64,000 nt of DNA, taken from Cannabis sativa (Eukaryota; Streptophyta; Magnoliopsida; Rosales; Cannabaceae). Both the position numbers and the translations under genes were made by a program. The notes under the pieces are model-generated. The model did not search any database, was not told where the DNA came from, and worked only from the letters and a program-made list of their open reading frames with translations. The DNA lies in NCBI RefSeq assembly GCF_029168945.1, contig NC_083602.1, forward strand, positions 43,337,442-43,401,441, written 5' to 3'. Positions 37,356 to 49,108 of the stretch are shown one piece after another; the stretch's first letter is position 1; each line of letters begins with the position of its first letter.

Positions 37356-40300
37356 ATGTCAGCAGATGTTGCTAACTCTCACGGTGGAGATGGTGGCGGG
37401 GATGACCCATTAAATCCTACTAGGGTACCGACTGCGTGCGAGGCTTCAGGTATTTTTGTTATTTTTCTATCTAAGTGTTTAATTTTTTAATTCAACTATT
37501 CACACATATACATTTTTTATGACAACATAGGTGGTGACGCGAGAAAAGGCCGTGGGAGGAATGTTTTAGTAAAGTTAGAAGAGAGAAGAAAAAACTCTAC
37601 TGGCCCGTTGCCATTAGAAGTTGACAGTGTGTCGAACAAAATAGTAGGCTTGGAGAGTAAAGCTTTTCCTCGATTGGTAGGGCGAGAGGTTGCACTGCAT
37701 GTGCCTGGACATCATCCAAGTTGGGCAAATGTCCCGGAGCAGTACGAACACCTCATCTTAACCAAGCTTCGGGTAAATTATTATTAATTTATCTACACTA
37801 ATAAATGTGATTATTACCATGTTATTTTAATTTTTTTTTTTTTTGTCATATGCAGCATTATTACCAGTTGGACAGTCATCCAAAGTTAGTAGCTATTTCG
37901 ATAGCTGAGATGGCCAAGAAGTACAAAACAAGAAAGAATATTAGATTGCAACACTTCAGAGAATATTACAAAAACCCAGAAGACTTTGAAAATGCAAAGG
38001 AAGAACCCTCCCAATGAACTTAATGAAGACCAATGGCGACTAATATGTGAATTGTTCACAACTTTCGATTTCATTCAAAGGTCGAAGCAAAACTCTATCA
38101 ATCGACAGAAGATGAAATTCTCTTCAACAACAAAATGGTCGGTAACTAGGGCTGAGATTCTTCGTCAAAAAGTAAGTTAATATATTAAATTTCTATTTTA
38201 CAAAGTTTACTTTAAATATAATTTTCTAACAAGTTATATTTATCAGCAAGGAAAGGGTTACATTGAGACTTGGAAAGAATGTCATACTAAGAAAGACACC
38301 AACACCTTCATCAATGAGGCTGCCAAAAATAAATATGTAAGATATATAAAATAATAACTTTTAAATATTTTCAAATAATTGTAACTTTGCTTGATTTCTA
38401 ACTTATTTATATTATAGGAAGAGATGTTGACAACTCAAAATAGTGCTCCTGAATCTTCACAAGTTTCAGAACTTGAGATTCTTCGGAAAACACTTGGAGA
38501 GAGGCGTGGCCATCAACGAGGAGTGGGTCGCAAGTTGAAAGGCCAATCATCAGGACGATGCTCACAACCTGCAACTGCTGATCAACCGGACTTACGGGAA
38601 ACAGTTGTTGAGTTACAGAAACAAATACAGACGTTGACTCAACAAATGTCACGTGAACGTCGGGAACCAATGGATGTTGAGATGAATGATGCAGCTCCAA
38701 CCCAACCCATACGTCCTCAACCGTCTCGCTCTCAAATGGGTTTTAACGCAATGGGTTTTCAGCAGCCGCATCAGACTCCTACTTCGTTTCAGCAACTGCT
38801 ACAACAGCCTCTTGTTCCTTCGCCTGGAATCTTAAGTCCTGAGCAATTTCACAGTCAAATGTACCAGTCATGTAACACCCTAACTACCTTAGGCGTATTA
38901 CGTGATTTTTAAACATACTGTGCAGCTCGTTGCTAATCAACGAGGTTTATGGAAAAACGTGATTATTTAAAATTTTGCTTTTTGATTAAACTTGTAAAAC
39001 ATATTATAAAAGACTCGGGATCCCGATTATAAAAATATTTACAAAAGTTTCACTGTTTAACTTTTACATCAAAATACAAGTCGTCTAACGACAGTTACAA
39101 AAATCTCAGCCTTGCTGTCCCGAGGATCGTACGCTCCAGGCCTAACCGCCCCGACATGTACAATCTCATAAGCTCGCTCACGGTCCATCAAGCAATGCCT
39201 TGCCTTTACCTACACATGAACATAAACTGTGAGTCGACAGACTCAGTAAGAAAAGCATAATAATATCATACATAACTAACTGCCGTGTCCAACACGATAC
39301 TGAGTCCCGCTACTGCCATGTCCAACATGGTACTGAGCCACTTCCGCCATGTCCAACATGGTACCGAGTTTTGAACGTTCGGGGGACGGTACTATTGACA
39401 AGTATCCTCCCGATCGGCCGAACCGGTCATACTCCGCCGCTGGTCATACTCCAGCCCGTACCGACGGATAGGTCAATAGACCGAACCACCAACCAAGTGT
39501 CAGCCTGATCGGTCGAACCGGTCATACTCCGGCTGCTGGTCATACTCCAGCATGTACCGACGTGACAGGGTTGGATGGTTCGAAGCCTAAATACATAACT
39601 AATGTAATCTAGCAGGCTTCCTACATGCACGCTAAACATGTAATCTAAATATGCATACTCGTTATACTAATCTTACAGGATTCCGATTTCGTGTGTGCCG
39701 CCAACCCGACCGGAACCGAAGCCGAGTGGCGGACATCGGCTCCTAAACCATAAAAATCACAACGCTATAAGTGACACGCTAAATCACTTCCCGGGGACTA
39801 AAACTTGGAACTAAAAGTTTCCCTATCGATAAAAAGCATGGCAATACCCCTAAAAACCTAAAAACGAGGAAAACTAGGGTTCGGAAAAATTCCCCAACCT
39901 ACAGACCAGGTTGCCCAACCGAATTCCGGTTCTGGGAATTTCTGAACCCCCATCCGGAATTCCGGATGCACAACCGGAATTCCTGTTCCTCGCAGGCAGC
40001 CAACTAAAAATCTCATAACTCGACCAATTCAACCCCAATTGGTCCCAAACTTTCCAGACCTGTTCTAAACTATCCCTAGAACAAATCCAAAGCCTCAAAA
40101 CCACCCAGAAAGCACATACACAAAAATCACCATTGGAGCTCAAGCTTTGAGTTCCAAACTCAAGCTTGAGCAAATCCACCTAACATGCATCCAAACCTAT
40201 TTAATCCTACTCAAATAAGCATAATATCACCTCTGAAAACATACAAGAACACCCAGCAATTCACAGAAACAAAATGAACCATTTCTTTCCAAATTCATAA

Positions 40301-41532
40301 CTTTTTCACATAAAAACTAAAAGCTTGAACAACCTAACTAATCATGCTTCAAACAACCCAATTTAACTTCAATTAGCATGCTTTAATCCACATAAATCAA
40401 CAACAAAAATCACAGCAGCAACATAATCAAAATCATGCATGCATTTCATCCAATTTCATAAAAATCTCAAGAAAACTAATTAGAAAAAAGCAAGACAAGA
40501 CTTACCTTGATTAGAGACACACAACAAGCTGAAATCTACTAGAAATTGAAGAGGAAAAATCACCCTAGAAGCTGCCTCAAATGGCCGAAAAGAGAGAGAG
40601 AGAGTTGAGAGAGTTTCCTTTGATAAAATGTAATTTTTTTCTAAGTTTGGGAAAAAATGAATAAAAGCTATAACATTTCATTATATTCAGCCAACAATTA
40701 AACACTTAAGCATTTAAATTTTCAAATAAGAAGCTCACATAAGACAAAACACTAATGGGGCAAAAAGACCATTTTGCCCCTCCACCATAAAATCACAAAA
40801 ATCATACTAAAGGGGTATTTTTGGGAAATTCTAAATTCCCGGCCATTCCCGACATTCCCAATGTCTAAAACCCGTCCCCAAATTACTAACATACTAAGTT
40901 GTGATTTCTACTGAGCCAAACGCCGAGTTCCAAAATACCGGACACCGGAAATGCGAAATATAAAAACTGCTGATGACATAATCATGCATTTTTGAATTCC
41001 ATAAATAACAGTAATAAATTATTTAAATAGCTATAAATAATTTCATAATTTAAACATAAACAACTGCTAATTTCCAAATTAACTAAGCGGGCTTTACAAG
41101 TCATACTTGCAGTTTATGTTTCAGTCGCCAAACAATTCGCAAGTATTGTTGAATATGATGATGCAGTCGCCTCAGACGTCTCATGTGTCAGAGCCTCGGA
41201 TGCCACAAATGTCACAGATGCCGCAAAATGTTCAGATGTCGACACAAGGGCAGCAATATCAGAACACATCGCAGACGATGCCAACACAACCATGGGAGCA
41301 GACATCTCAAATGATGCCGACACATCTAGGACAACAGACTTCTCAGATGATGCCGACACAACAAGGGCAGCAGACATCTCAAATGATGCCGACACTACAT
41401 TGGCAGCAGACATCTCAGATGATGACCAGCTCGCAAATGCCGCCATACTACCCACAGATGCCGGATGTTCCTGGATCGGATGTTCCTCGAGATGCTAGTG
41501 ATGAGGACGATGCTACTACAAACTTCTTTTAG
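37356..41532 (+). pseudogene. CACTA TNP1-like gene, copy 3, split by a solo gypsy LTR
   Basis: Exons lie at 37356-37449, 37541-37782, 37856-38171, 38247-38336 and 38418-38870. The last exon resumes after the solo LTR at 41104 and stops at 41530-41532. The joint is in frame once the LTR and one AGTCA are removed. Two small insertions in exon 3 (near 37995 and 38132, at former CAG sites) disturb the frame here but not in copies 1 and 2. The C-terminal part carries repeats of the type QQTSQMMPT and a proline/methionine-rich end (MPPYYPQMPDVPG), then an acidic terminus. This is the only place where the 3' end of the gene survives. Confidence 0.8.
38866..41103 (-). repeat. Solo Ty3/gypsy LTR, unit 3, with AGTCA target duplication
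   Basis: The LTR spans 38871-41098 (2228 bp) and is flanked by AGTCA at 38866-38870 and 41099-41103. It has no internal region, so it is a solo LTR formed by exchange between the two LTRs of the original insertion. It is about 90 bp longer than LTRs 1 and 2 because the segment around GAACCGGTCATACTCC/GGTCATACTCCAGC (about 39413-39560) is partly duplicated. Confidence 0.88.
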
Positions 41533-41879
41533 AATATCTATTTTAATTTTACGAACTATCGGTCTAATATGTTTGTTAATATTTTATGAACACTAATTTA
41601 TATTTAGGTAGGCAGTACTATAATGTTTATGACTCACTTTTTATTGTAATATTAGTGACTCTAAATATTATCTTTTAGTTAAATGATTTTATATCTTAAT
41701 TAATTCAATAATTTTATATATTAATTAATTAAATAATTAAAAAAATTAAAATTAAAATTAATAATTTTAATATAATATTATATATTAACAATGAATTACA
41801 AATAATTTTAATATAATATTATATATTAATAATTAATTACAAATAATTTTAATATAATTATTTTTTTTTCGAAGAGGCT
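41533..41879. other. AT-rich 3' flank of the CACTA genes
   Basis: This is non-coding. A degenerate duplication of AATAATTTTAATATAATATT followed by ATATATTAAxAAT lies at about 41758-41855. Nothing else is recognised. Confidence 0.5.
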
Positions 41880-42159
41880 CTTCAATAACGACATTGTCGT
41901 CATTGATAATAATATCAATAACGACGATGCCGTTGTTAATGCACTCAGAACCTAAAAACAAAAAAGAAAATATTATTCCCAACGATAATGTCGTTGTTGA
42001 TAATTTTTATTCCCAACGACTTAAAAAGTCGTTGTTGATAATCGTTTTTCCCAACGACTTTTTACCAACGAAATGTCCTCATTGATGTGCAATACTGACG
42101 AAAACAGGGGTTTTTATCAACGAAATTTGTCCTCATTAATGCTCATTTTTCTTGTAGTG
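41880..42159. repeat. CACTA subterminal repeats and right terminal inverted repeat
   Basis: Inverted motifs of the form AACGAC(n)GTCGTT are spaced along 41887-42070: AACGACATTGTCGTC (41887-41901), AACGACGATGCCGTTGTT (41920-41937), AACGATAATGTCGTTGTT (41981-41998) and AACGACTTAAAAAGTCGTT (42015-42033). The terminal repeat ends TTCTTGTAGTG at 42159. In CACTA elements such subterminal motifs are the binding sites of the TnpA/TNP1 protein. The specific protein-site pairing here is inferred from the shared element. Confidence 0.75.
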
Positions 42160-44399
42160 TCTTTACTTAGATATTTATAAATTATCTTTAAATATTTAAA
42201 TAACTTAGATATTTTTGTAGAAATTTGAATATTGCTTAATTTGAGATATTTTGATATATAACTATGGTAATTATTATTTATTATCTTTTCTTAAAATAGT
42301 AACTATCTAACCATATCTATTTTAAAATTGGTTTATTTTATTATTTTAATTTTATTAAATTATAAGATTTGAAAGTGATATTGAAGATTCTTTCTTTCAA
42401 ATCATTGATCTTATTTGATATTTAATTTAATTTGATAAAAATAATTCAAATAAACCTAGATATTTTAAATTAGTTTTCATTTTTTGATTTCTAAATTTTG
42501 AGATTTTTAAGGTTTGTTTTAACAACCCTAAATTTTCAAAATTTAGTTGGTTAGTTTAAGAATAATAATTTAATTATATTAATATCTTATTTCACATTTG
42601 TTACATGGACAATGTTTGTTTAATTTTATATTGTTTATTCAAAAAAAAAATTTAACAAACCTATTATTTATTTGATCTAAATTGCTATGATTAACTTGTT
42701 GACAGATCCAATGATCTGATTTTAATCATAGTCCAATTGTCAATAGATCTTATGAATAATTTGTAACAGGTAAATTTTGTACTTCTTTCATCTGTGTAAA
42801 CCTAGTAACATGATAGGGTCCTTCCAAATCTTTTGACCTGTGTGAGCCTATATTTTACTAAGTAAATGGACTAGGTTGCTAAAATAAAATTTGACATAAG
42901 TAATTTTATTTAGGCCCAATTAGATTTGGGCTTATTCAATGAATAACAATTGTTTATTTAAAGGTTAAATTCCTCTCTTTTGGGCCTTGTGTGAGAGTTG
43001 GGAGCAAATAGAAGTGGGTACGACATACTGAACCCAACTCCCCCTCACATGAACTACCCCAATTGTGAAGGCCAATTTGCCTTATTTAAATAATTGTATT
43101 AGGTTAATTATATTAGTCTAACCTAATTAAAATTGAATTAGCAACATAATTAACTTTTAAAATATATGAAATTTATTTTTCATTTAATATTTTAAAGTTA
43201 ATTTTAGAAAACACTTAGTTAATGATATATATTCTAGATAGTTATTTCTAGTACTAATTATATTTTCTAATATTTAATTAGGAAAATATCATAGATTGTG
43301 AAATGAATTGTATAATAATTAATTTTTGTACAATCTAAGTTAAGTATATTTTCCTAGTATTAAACTAGAATTAAAAATTAAGTCTCCTCTATAATTAATT
43401 ATTTATTTCTTCAATTTAATACATTTAATTAAATTAAAAATTTAAATATCTAAGATGATTTTCATCATGATACTTATATATTATTATTTTCATGTTATTT
43501 AATTAAATAGAAAATTATTTTAAGTTTGAAATCTCATTTCTGAATAACTTAAATTTGAATAATTTTTCAAAATATTATTTATTTTATTTTATTAATCTTT
43601 TTCCCACAATTTCAAAATTGCATTTCTTTAATGCAGAAATTTCGAATTTTATTTAAAAAATAGATTAAAGTTGAAAATTATTTATTTTAATTTTGGACCA
43701 ACTTAAATCAATGATTTTTTCGTTTAATGATTAATTAAAATAAATGAAATAAAATATATTATAATTAGAAATTGAAATAATTAGTCAATGAAAGTCTAGA
43801 TAGATATTATCTGTTTTGCTTGAAGTATTTTTCTAGTGATACTTAATTAAATAGAAAATTAATATTTAAGTTGATTCTTAATCACGATACTTAAATATTT
43901 GAAATTTTTCTTAAATATTTAATTAAATAGTAAAATTATATTTTTTTGTTGTAAATTAATTTTATTAATTAATTTTGGGCCAACAAAAAATTAGAATAAT
44001 TTTTTCCAGGATTTATTTTTATTTTATTTTAACAAACATTTTCGAAAATTGTATTCTTATATATACTTCACTTTTTTCGAAATGCAATATATATATTTAT
44101 AGAAAATTAAATTTGAGTTGTAAATTAATTTAAATTAATTTTGAAACAACTTAAATTAAATATTTTTCTAAATATTTATTTGAAATTATTACTAAGATGG
44201 AAATAATTCATATTATTTTCATATCCATCTAAGTATAATTTATAAATATTAAATTAAAATTTATATTTAGAATTTTTCATTCTAAATTGGAAATTTTAAT
44301 TAAATAAATATATATTTAAAATAAATTGATTAAAATAAATATTAGAAGAAAATACACTTTAAATAATGAGCTTTATTATTATTAGGACATGATCTCCAT
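42160..44399 (+). other. Leader of element C, continued after the CACTA insertion
   Basis: AT-rich and non-coding. It contains the block shared with A and B at 42985-43090 (GGGCCTTGTGTGAGAGTTGG, then AAGTGGGTACGACATACTGA). It also has a segment at about 42680-42850 with GTAACAGGTAAATTTT and CTTTCATCTGTG, which matches 770-830 of element A and, inverted, 11130-11180 of element B. This confirms that the DNA on both sides of the CACTA belongs to one copia element. Confidence 0.65.
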
Positions 44400-44740
44400 T
44401 GTTGGTTCTACATAGTTCTTGTTTTAGTGAGTTATCCTCCCTAATGGAGGAACGTTCATTAGCAATTTAACACCATAGAATCTCGAAAGATAATATTATT
44501 TGTAAGTGTTTTATATAGTATTGATCACCCTAATGGTGGCGACTGTATTTGACTTAAAAAAGTATGAAACAATGGTGGAAGCTCATAAGATAGAATAGCC
44601 TTGACTCTCGCCTAAACGGGACAACGCTGGATTCCAATCTTGATCAAATAAAAGGTTGCTAGAATGTTTATCATTTTAGATGAGCTGACAACTCTATTCA
44701 ATGGATGGTATACTGACTCTCGCCTAAACGGGACACTGAT
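44400..44740 (+). promoter_or_regulatory. Conserved leader module with CTAAT-loop hairpins (element C)
   Basis: CCTCC-CTAAT-GGAGG lies at 44436-44450 and CACC-CTAAT-GGTG at 44526-44538. The direct repeat TTGACTCTCGCCTAAACGG lies at 44601-44619 and, less its first base, at 44714-44731. Order and spacing match element A (112-113 bp between repeats). Confidence 0.5.
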
Positions 44741-44930
44741 ATGAATTTGTTGAAGACCTTGGAAATTATTTAGGATTGTATGCTTTAGTATTTTCACTTG
44801 TCATTCCTACTTGCTATGTGATTAATAATTTCTGAATTGTGTATGAATTTATATTGAACCATGTTATTTTCTGTTATTAAATTGTAGTTTAATTTCGAAT
44901 CTTCATTGTTGGTCTAACTTGGTTTGTTGT

Positions 44931-45150
44931 TCTAATGGGACAAATCCCTAATGGATTGTCAACCATTAGACAAACATAATAGTGTTAGATCTCGAAAGAT
45001 AAATATTGTAAATGCAACATCTAGTTGTTCATCAATTGATGACACCTTAGACTAGTATTTACAATATGAAACAAGAAGATTGTATAAATAAGATTACTTT
45101 GACTCTCACTAATCGGAGCATCGTTGGATTCGTATTTAAATACGAAATTA
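44931..45150 (+). other. Second, diverged hairpin module (element C)
   Basis: It repeats the layout of the preceding module in weaker form: AATCC-CTAAT-GGATT at 44943-44957, ATCTCGAAAGATAA, then TTTGACTCTCACTAATCGG near 45101 followed by CGTTGGATTC. The stem bases differ fully from the first module while the loop and pairing remain. No counterpart was seen in element A. It may be an old duplication of the module. Confidence 0.35.
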
Positions 45151-47517
45151 TCCTAATTTCTCTTAGCTTATTCATTTCGAATTAGCTCAATGACATATCA
45201 TTGGATGAATGGTCTATAAATCATCTCATGTCATTCTATATTTTCTCTTAAGAAAGTAAAGGACGCATCTGATTATATTCCTGAAATTTTATCCCAAAAT
45301 GATATAAATCCTCAATCTTAGAAATCTCCTACTTGTATGGGCAAATCATACTTAGAGTTAAATTAGTAATGGTGGTCCAAGAAAGAATTACTCATTATAT
45401 TTGGTATAAATTTAAGTCTTTGACTTTAAATTTTAGATTCCAAATAATTTTTTTTTTTAATACAATACAGTTTCACTTTCACAAGTGTTTAATAACTATT
45501 TTCTATCAATGGATTCAAACTGTATGGAATATGAGTTTAGTATTCTGTGACCAGGATCCACTTGCACTATTCTGTGACCACATTTTATTTAAATCTATGG
45601 CATTTGTATCTTGTTCATAGTGGTTTTGACAAGATCAATCTCTGCAAAGAGTTAATATGCCTATATCCACTGAAAGTAAGTTCATCTCCTTCGCAGATGG
45701 ATGTACATTCAGTGGTGGATATGAGTTTATCGTTATATTCTTAAAACGATCACTCTATATTTTACCTTAAGCAAAAGAAATTTGAAATGTTTAAAAAATT
45801 TCATGAATTTCTAGCAATGGTGAAAAACCATTAAGGTAAGTGGTTAAAGATCTTGCGAACTGATAGGGGTGGAGAAATAGTTAGTAGATATGCAGTTCAC
45901 AGATCATTAAGTTTATTTTGAATTATATCCAAACTTACTCCCCAAAAATTCGAGTTGCATATTGATTAGTTACTAGTCGTAGCCTAAATCCTTCTATGGT
46001 AATATAATTTCAGAATGATGCAATGGTTGTATACTTAATGTAAATCATTACTAGATTCATGGATGACCTAATCGAAATCTTAAGAAAAGCTAGAACTGTT
46101 AACCATGGTTTGCATGTTTGTTAGCTATTCTAAGTGATTAGGGGTGGACCATCCCATAGTCATTAGATAAGAAAGTGTTTGTTTAAACAAATATTAATTT
46201 TCTAAGAAAATGACTAAGTCTGAAAAACAATGTAGCAAATAAAGGAGATATTTTTTCTTGATTCCATAAGTGTTCTATCATCTTATTCGATACAAGATGA
46301 TCCCACTGCCTTTGTTGTCTTGACACAACCGAAGAGGTCAATACAATTTAATTTTCTTAGACATAATTCACGGTACCTTGTCGCAGTGGGAGGGTTTCTA
46401 GGAATTCACCTTCTTATGACTTGGAAGACACTAGTGATTAAAATCCATTGTAAGTTTAAACAAGTAATGGATTGTCAAAATAAGAAACTAAGAAGAAAAT
46501 CCAAGAAAACTATGTTTTAATCCATTCACATGGAGTAATCTAAAAGTTTTCTATTACAAGGACATGAAAGGAAATTTTCGTTTATAAGTCTATTCAATGG
46601 ACTTAACAAAACTTCCTGTTCCTAGTATTATAGGTTTGAGTTTATCTAAACCTATGGCTTACGGTATACCTGGTTAATTACTTACTCTAGTGCAAGCAGC
46701 TTACTTTAGTAAGATGCTGAAGCATTTTCTTTTCTAATGGCAATCTATAGAAGCTTCTCGACTTCTAGACATAGATTTTATTTATCTAGGAAAAGTCTCA
46801 ACTATTCCTGGAAAAGATAAAGCCATGAAAGGATTTCTTGAATCAACAGTGAGAGGTCTCAGATATGCTTTAGTATGCCTTAAACCAGAGACCTGTTGTT
46901 GAGTGGGAGTAATGAGTAGAAATCAGATTAATCCAGGAGAGGAACATTGGAAGACAATCAAGTAAATCTTAAGATTAAGAAGAGGAATTATATGTTAGTC
47001 GATAAGGGTGTGTTTGAAACTCTTAGACTACACCACATCAGATTTCGAGACTTGCCTTTGTGCTAGAAAGTCTGCTGATAAGATGGTGATTACTCTGGGG
47101 GTGGAGTAGTGATTTAGGAGAAGTGTAAAAACCTATCTGAAGTCTCTAGGTCTACCAGAGAGAGACTGAATGTTAAAGATGCAGGAAAGGTACCTATTGA
47201 GTCTAAGGAAAGTTCTATACATTTGTGGCACCATTCCAACTTGTCTTAATTACTAGTGTTACTTCCTGAATAACCAAAAAGTAGTTGCCAAAAGTATAGA
47301 ATCCAGTATCCCAAGAGAGTTGACATATAGAGAGGAATTTCACAATATCAAGGACTTTGTGATTAAGGAAGAGTAATGGTGGAGAAAAGGTTGTGTTTAA
47401 TTCAACCTGTCAGATCCTATTACGAGGAGTATACTACTACTGCATTTGATTTGTATATCAAGGTGTTGAGATTATTTGAAATGCACATTTTGTTTTATAT
47501 TAGTGCAAGTGGGAGTT
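45151..47517 (+). pseudogene. Copia gag-pol remnants (element C)
   Basis: No long open frame remains. A degenerate integrase core can be read at about 45690-45810, ending KFEMFKKFHEF in place of the usual 'SEAFEKFKEF'. The RNase H region starts near 46850 with GLRYALVCLKPET (family 'LMYAMLCTRPDI'), then NPGEEHWKTIK near 46935, and GGG-VVI-RSVK near 47095-47130 ('LGGGAVSWRSxKQ'). A purine tract AAGTGGGAG precedes the LTR. Repeated AGGGGTGGA words occur as in element A. The order is normal for copia but all pieces are broken. Confidence 0.6.
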
Positions 47518-49108
47518 TGTTGGGTTTTGTGCCCTAAATAAAACCCATTTCTATATAATCAGATTTACTTATTAATAAAGATCAGAAATAACATTTTATG
47601 TTGCATGGTTCACATGATTTATTTGATGATTATATACATATAATGTATGAATTCTATTTAAGTCCAGAACATATGAATTTGTTAATGATTATAGTGTTGT
47701 CAGCACAGTGGAATATAATCTTAATTATCTGTTCGAAAGTTTATTCCCTGATTTGTCAGTTCAATGGATTTAGACTGGCATGATATAATCAGCGATAGGT
47801 ATTCTTACACCTTGGATAAGTGTTATGTCTTTTCCAGGGCATTGGCAAAGTTTACCAGTATCGGATGTATGGAGTATACATCGGAATGGACCGATATTGA
47901 ACTTTGATTAGATATATTAAAATTACTGTAATATCTATTCAATTCAATATCACCTGTTGATCCTAGATCAAATGATCTTAATCCTGATATGGTTAGGTTC
48001 GATCTCAAGAGTATTATACATGTTCTTTGATTTGTTAGTTAAGCCTACTTTTGGGTCAGGGTGATACGTACATTTTGGGAACATGATAGTATAATTGAGT
48101 GGGAGCGCTAACATAAAAATGGAGTCTATAACTTCTATAGGAATTTAGAAGTGAAACGATGATATCCTTCGAGCTTGGCTAAACAGATATAAATGGTGGA
48201 GATCTCATTTCAATTCACTGAAATATCATTTATACGGAGCTAAGTGTTTTAAGGATAAAACACATTGAAGGTGTAATGGTAATTTAGTTCCTATTCAATG
48301 TAGATCATCTATTAGAGGGTCATTGATCAAATTAGGATTATAACAATGGATAACTAATAGCGTATCTATATCGTGGAACATATAGAGGGTTAGGTTTTAT
48401 TTATTAATTAAGAGACTTTATATGTCTAAATTAATAAATATATTAAATGACAATATTATTTAATAATTAATTTTTAGTTATTAAATAATTAGAATTGGCA
48501 TTTAAGTGGTTGAATTGGAAAATTGGCATTTTTGAGAAAATGGGATTGAGAAATGAGAAAATGGCAAAATTGCAAAGTGAGGCCCATTATCCACTAATAT
48601 GGTCGGGCACTTTGTATAGGGTTTACCATTTATATTTTTCATTATTTTAATGCCATATAATTCTAACCTAAACCTAGATGGCATTCTATAAATAGAAAGT
48701 GATGGCTTCAGGAAACTATGCAATGCATCTTATTCTTTTTCAGAGAAAAACCTGAGCCTCCTATCCGCCCCTCTTCTTCTCTTTTCCTCTCTTGAATTTC
48801 GAACCTTTAGTGAATGAGTGAGTGCCCACACACATCAAGTGGTATCTCAATCATAGTGTGGAAGATTGTGAAGAATCCAACCAACAAGAAGGAGAGAAAG
48901 AGATCCAGGTTCAGATCTTGGTGATGCTCTGCTACAGAAAGGAATCAAGGGCTAAAGATCTGAATGGAAGGAGTCATTATATTCCGCTACACCCAATGAG
49001 GTTTTCTAAACTTTATATGTGTTTATTTCATTGTTTTAGAATTCATATTAGGATGTTAATGAAACATACATAGTAGTAAATCTAGATCCTGGTAAAATAT
49101 TTCCAACA
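47518..49108 (+). repeat. 3' LTR of element C (1591 bp)
   Basis: It starts TGTTGGGTTTTGTGCCC after the purine tract and ends ATATTTCCAACA. It is about 0.3 kb shorter than its siblings because of a deletion near 48387, where ACATATAGAG joins GGTTAGGTTTTATT. The TATA box TATAAATAG lies at about 48687. The GTAAGG word of the sibling LTRs is lost (AATGAGGTTTTC). Confidence 0.8.

Larger units (their letters stand above)
18472..42159 (+). mobile_element. CACTA (En/Spm) transposon, 5'-truncated, internally duplicated and invaded by gypsy
   Basis: The right end is clear. CATTTTTCTTGTAGTG (42144-42159) is the inverse of CACTACAAGAAAAATG, the standard terminal repeat of plant CACTA elements, and it is preceded by subterminal inverted repeats. 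The left terminal repeat is absent, and the element begins inside the tnp2 gene near 18472. The content is the tnp2 C-terminal part, a TNP1-like gene (Transposase_24 family) and gypsy sequences on the minus strand. A block of about 8.93 kb is repeated: unit 1 at 19045-27979, unit 2 at 27980-36908, and a partial unit 3 from 36909. Confidence 0.85.
17435..49108 (+). mobile_element. Copia element C, interrupted by the CACTA/gypsy block
   Basis: The last 87 bp of a 5' LTR (17435-17521) are followed by a PBS (17524-17536), a leader, an insertion of 23.7 kb (18472-42159), the rest of the leader with the hairpin module, decayed pol, a purine tract and a 3' LTR (47518-49108). The LTR end at 17435-17521 and the LTR end at 49022-49108 share specific changes, such as AAACATACAT..TAG and ATATTTCCAACA, that other LTRs in the window lack. 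This shows they belong to one element. Gag is not recognisable. Confidence 0.75.
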
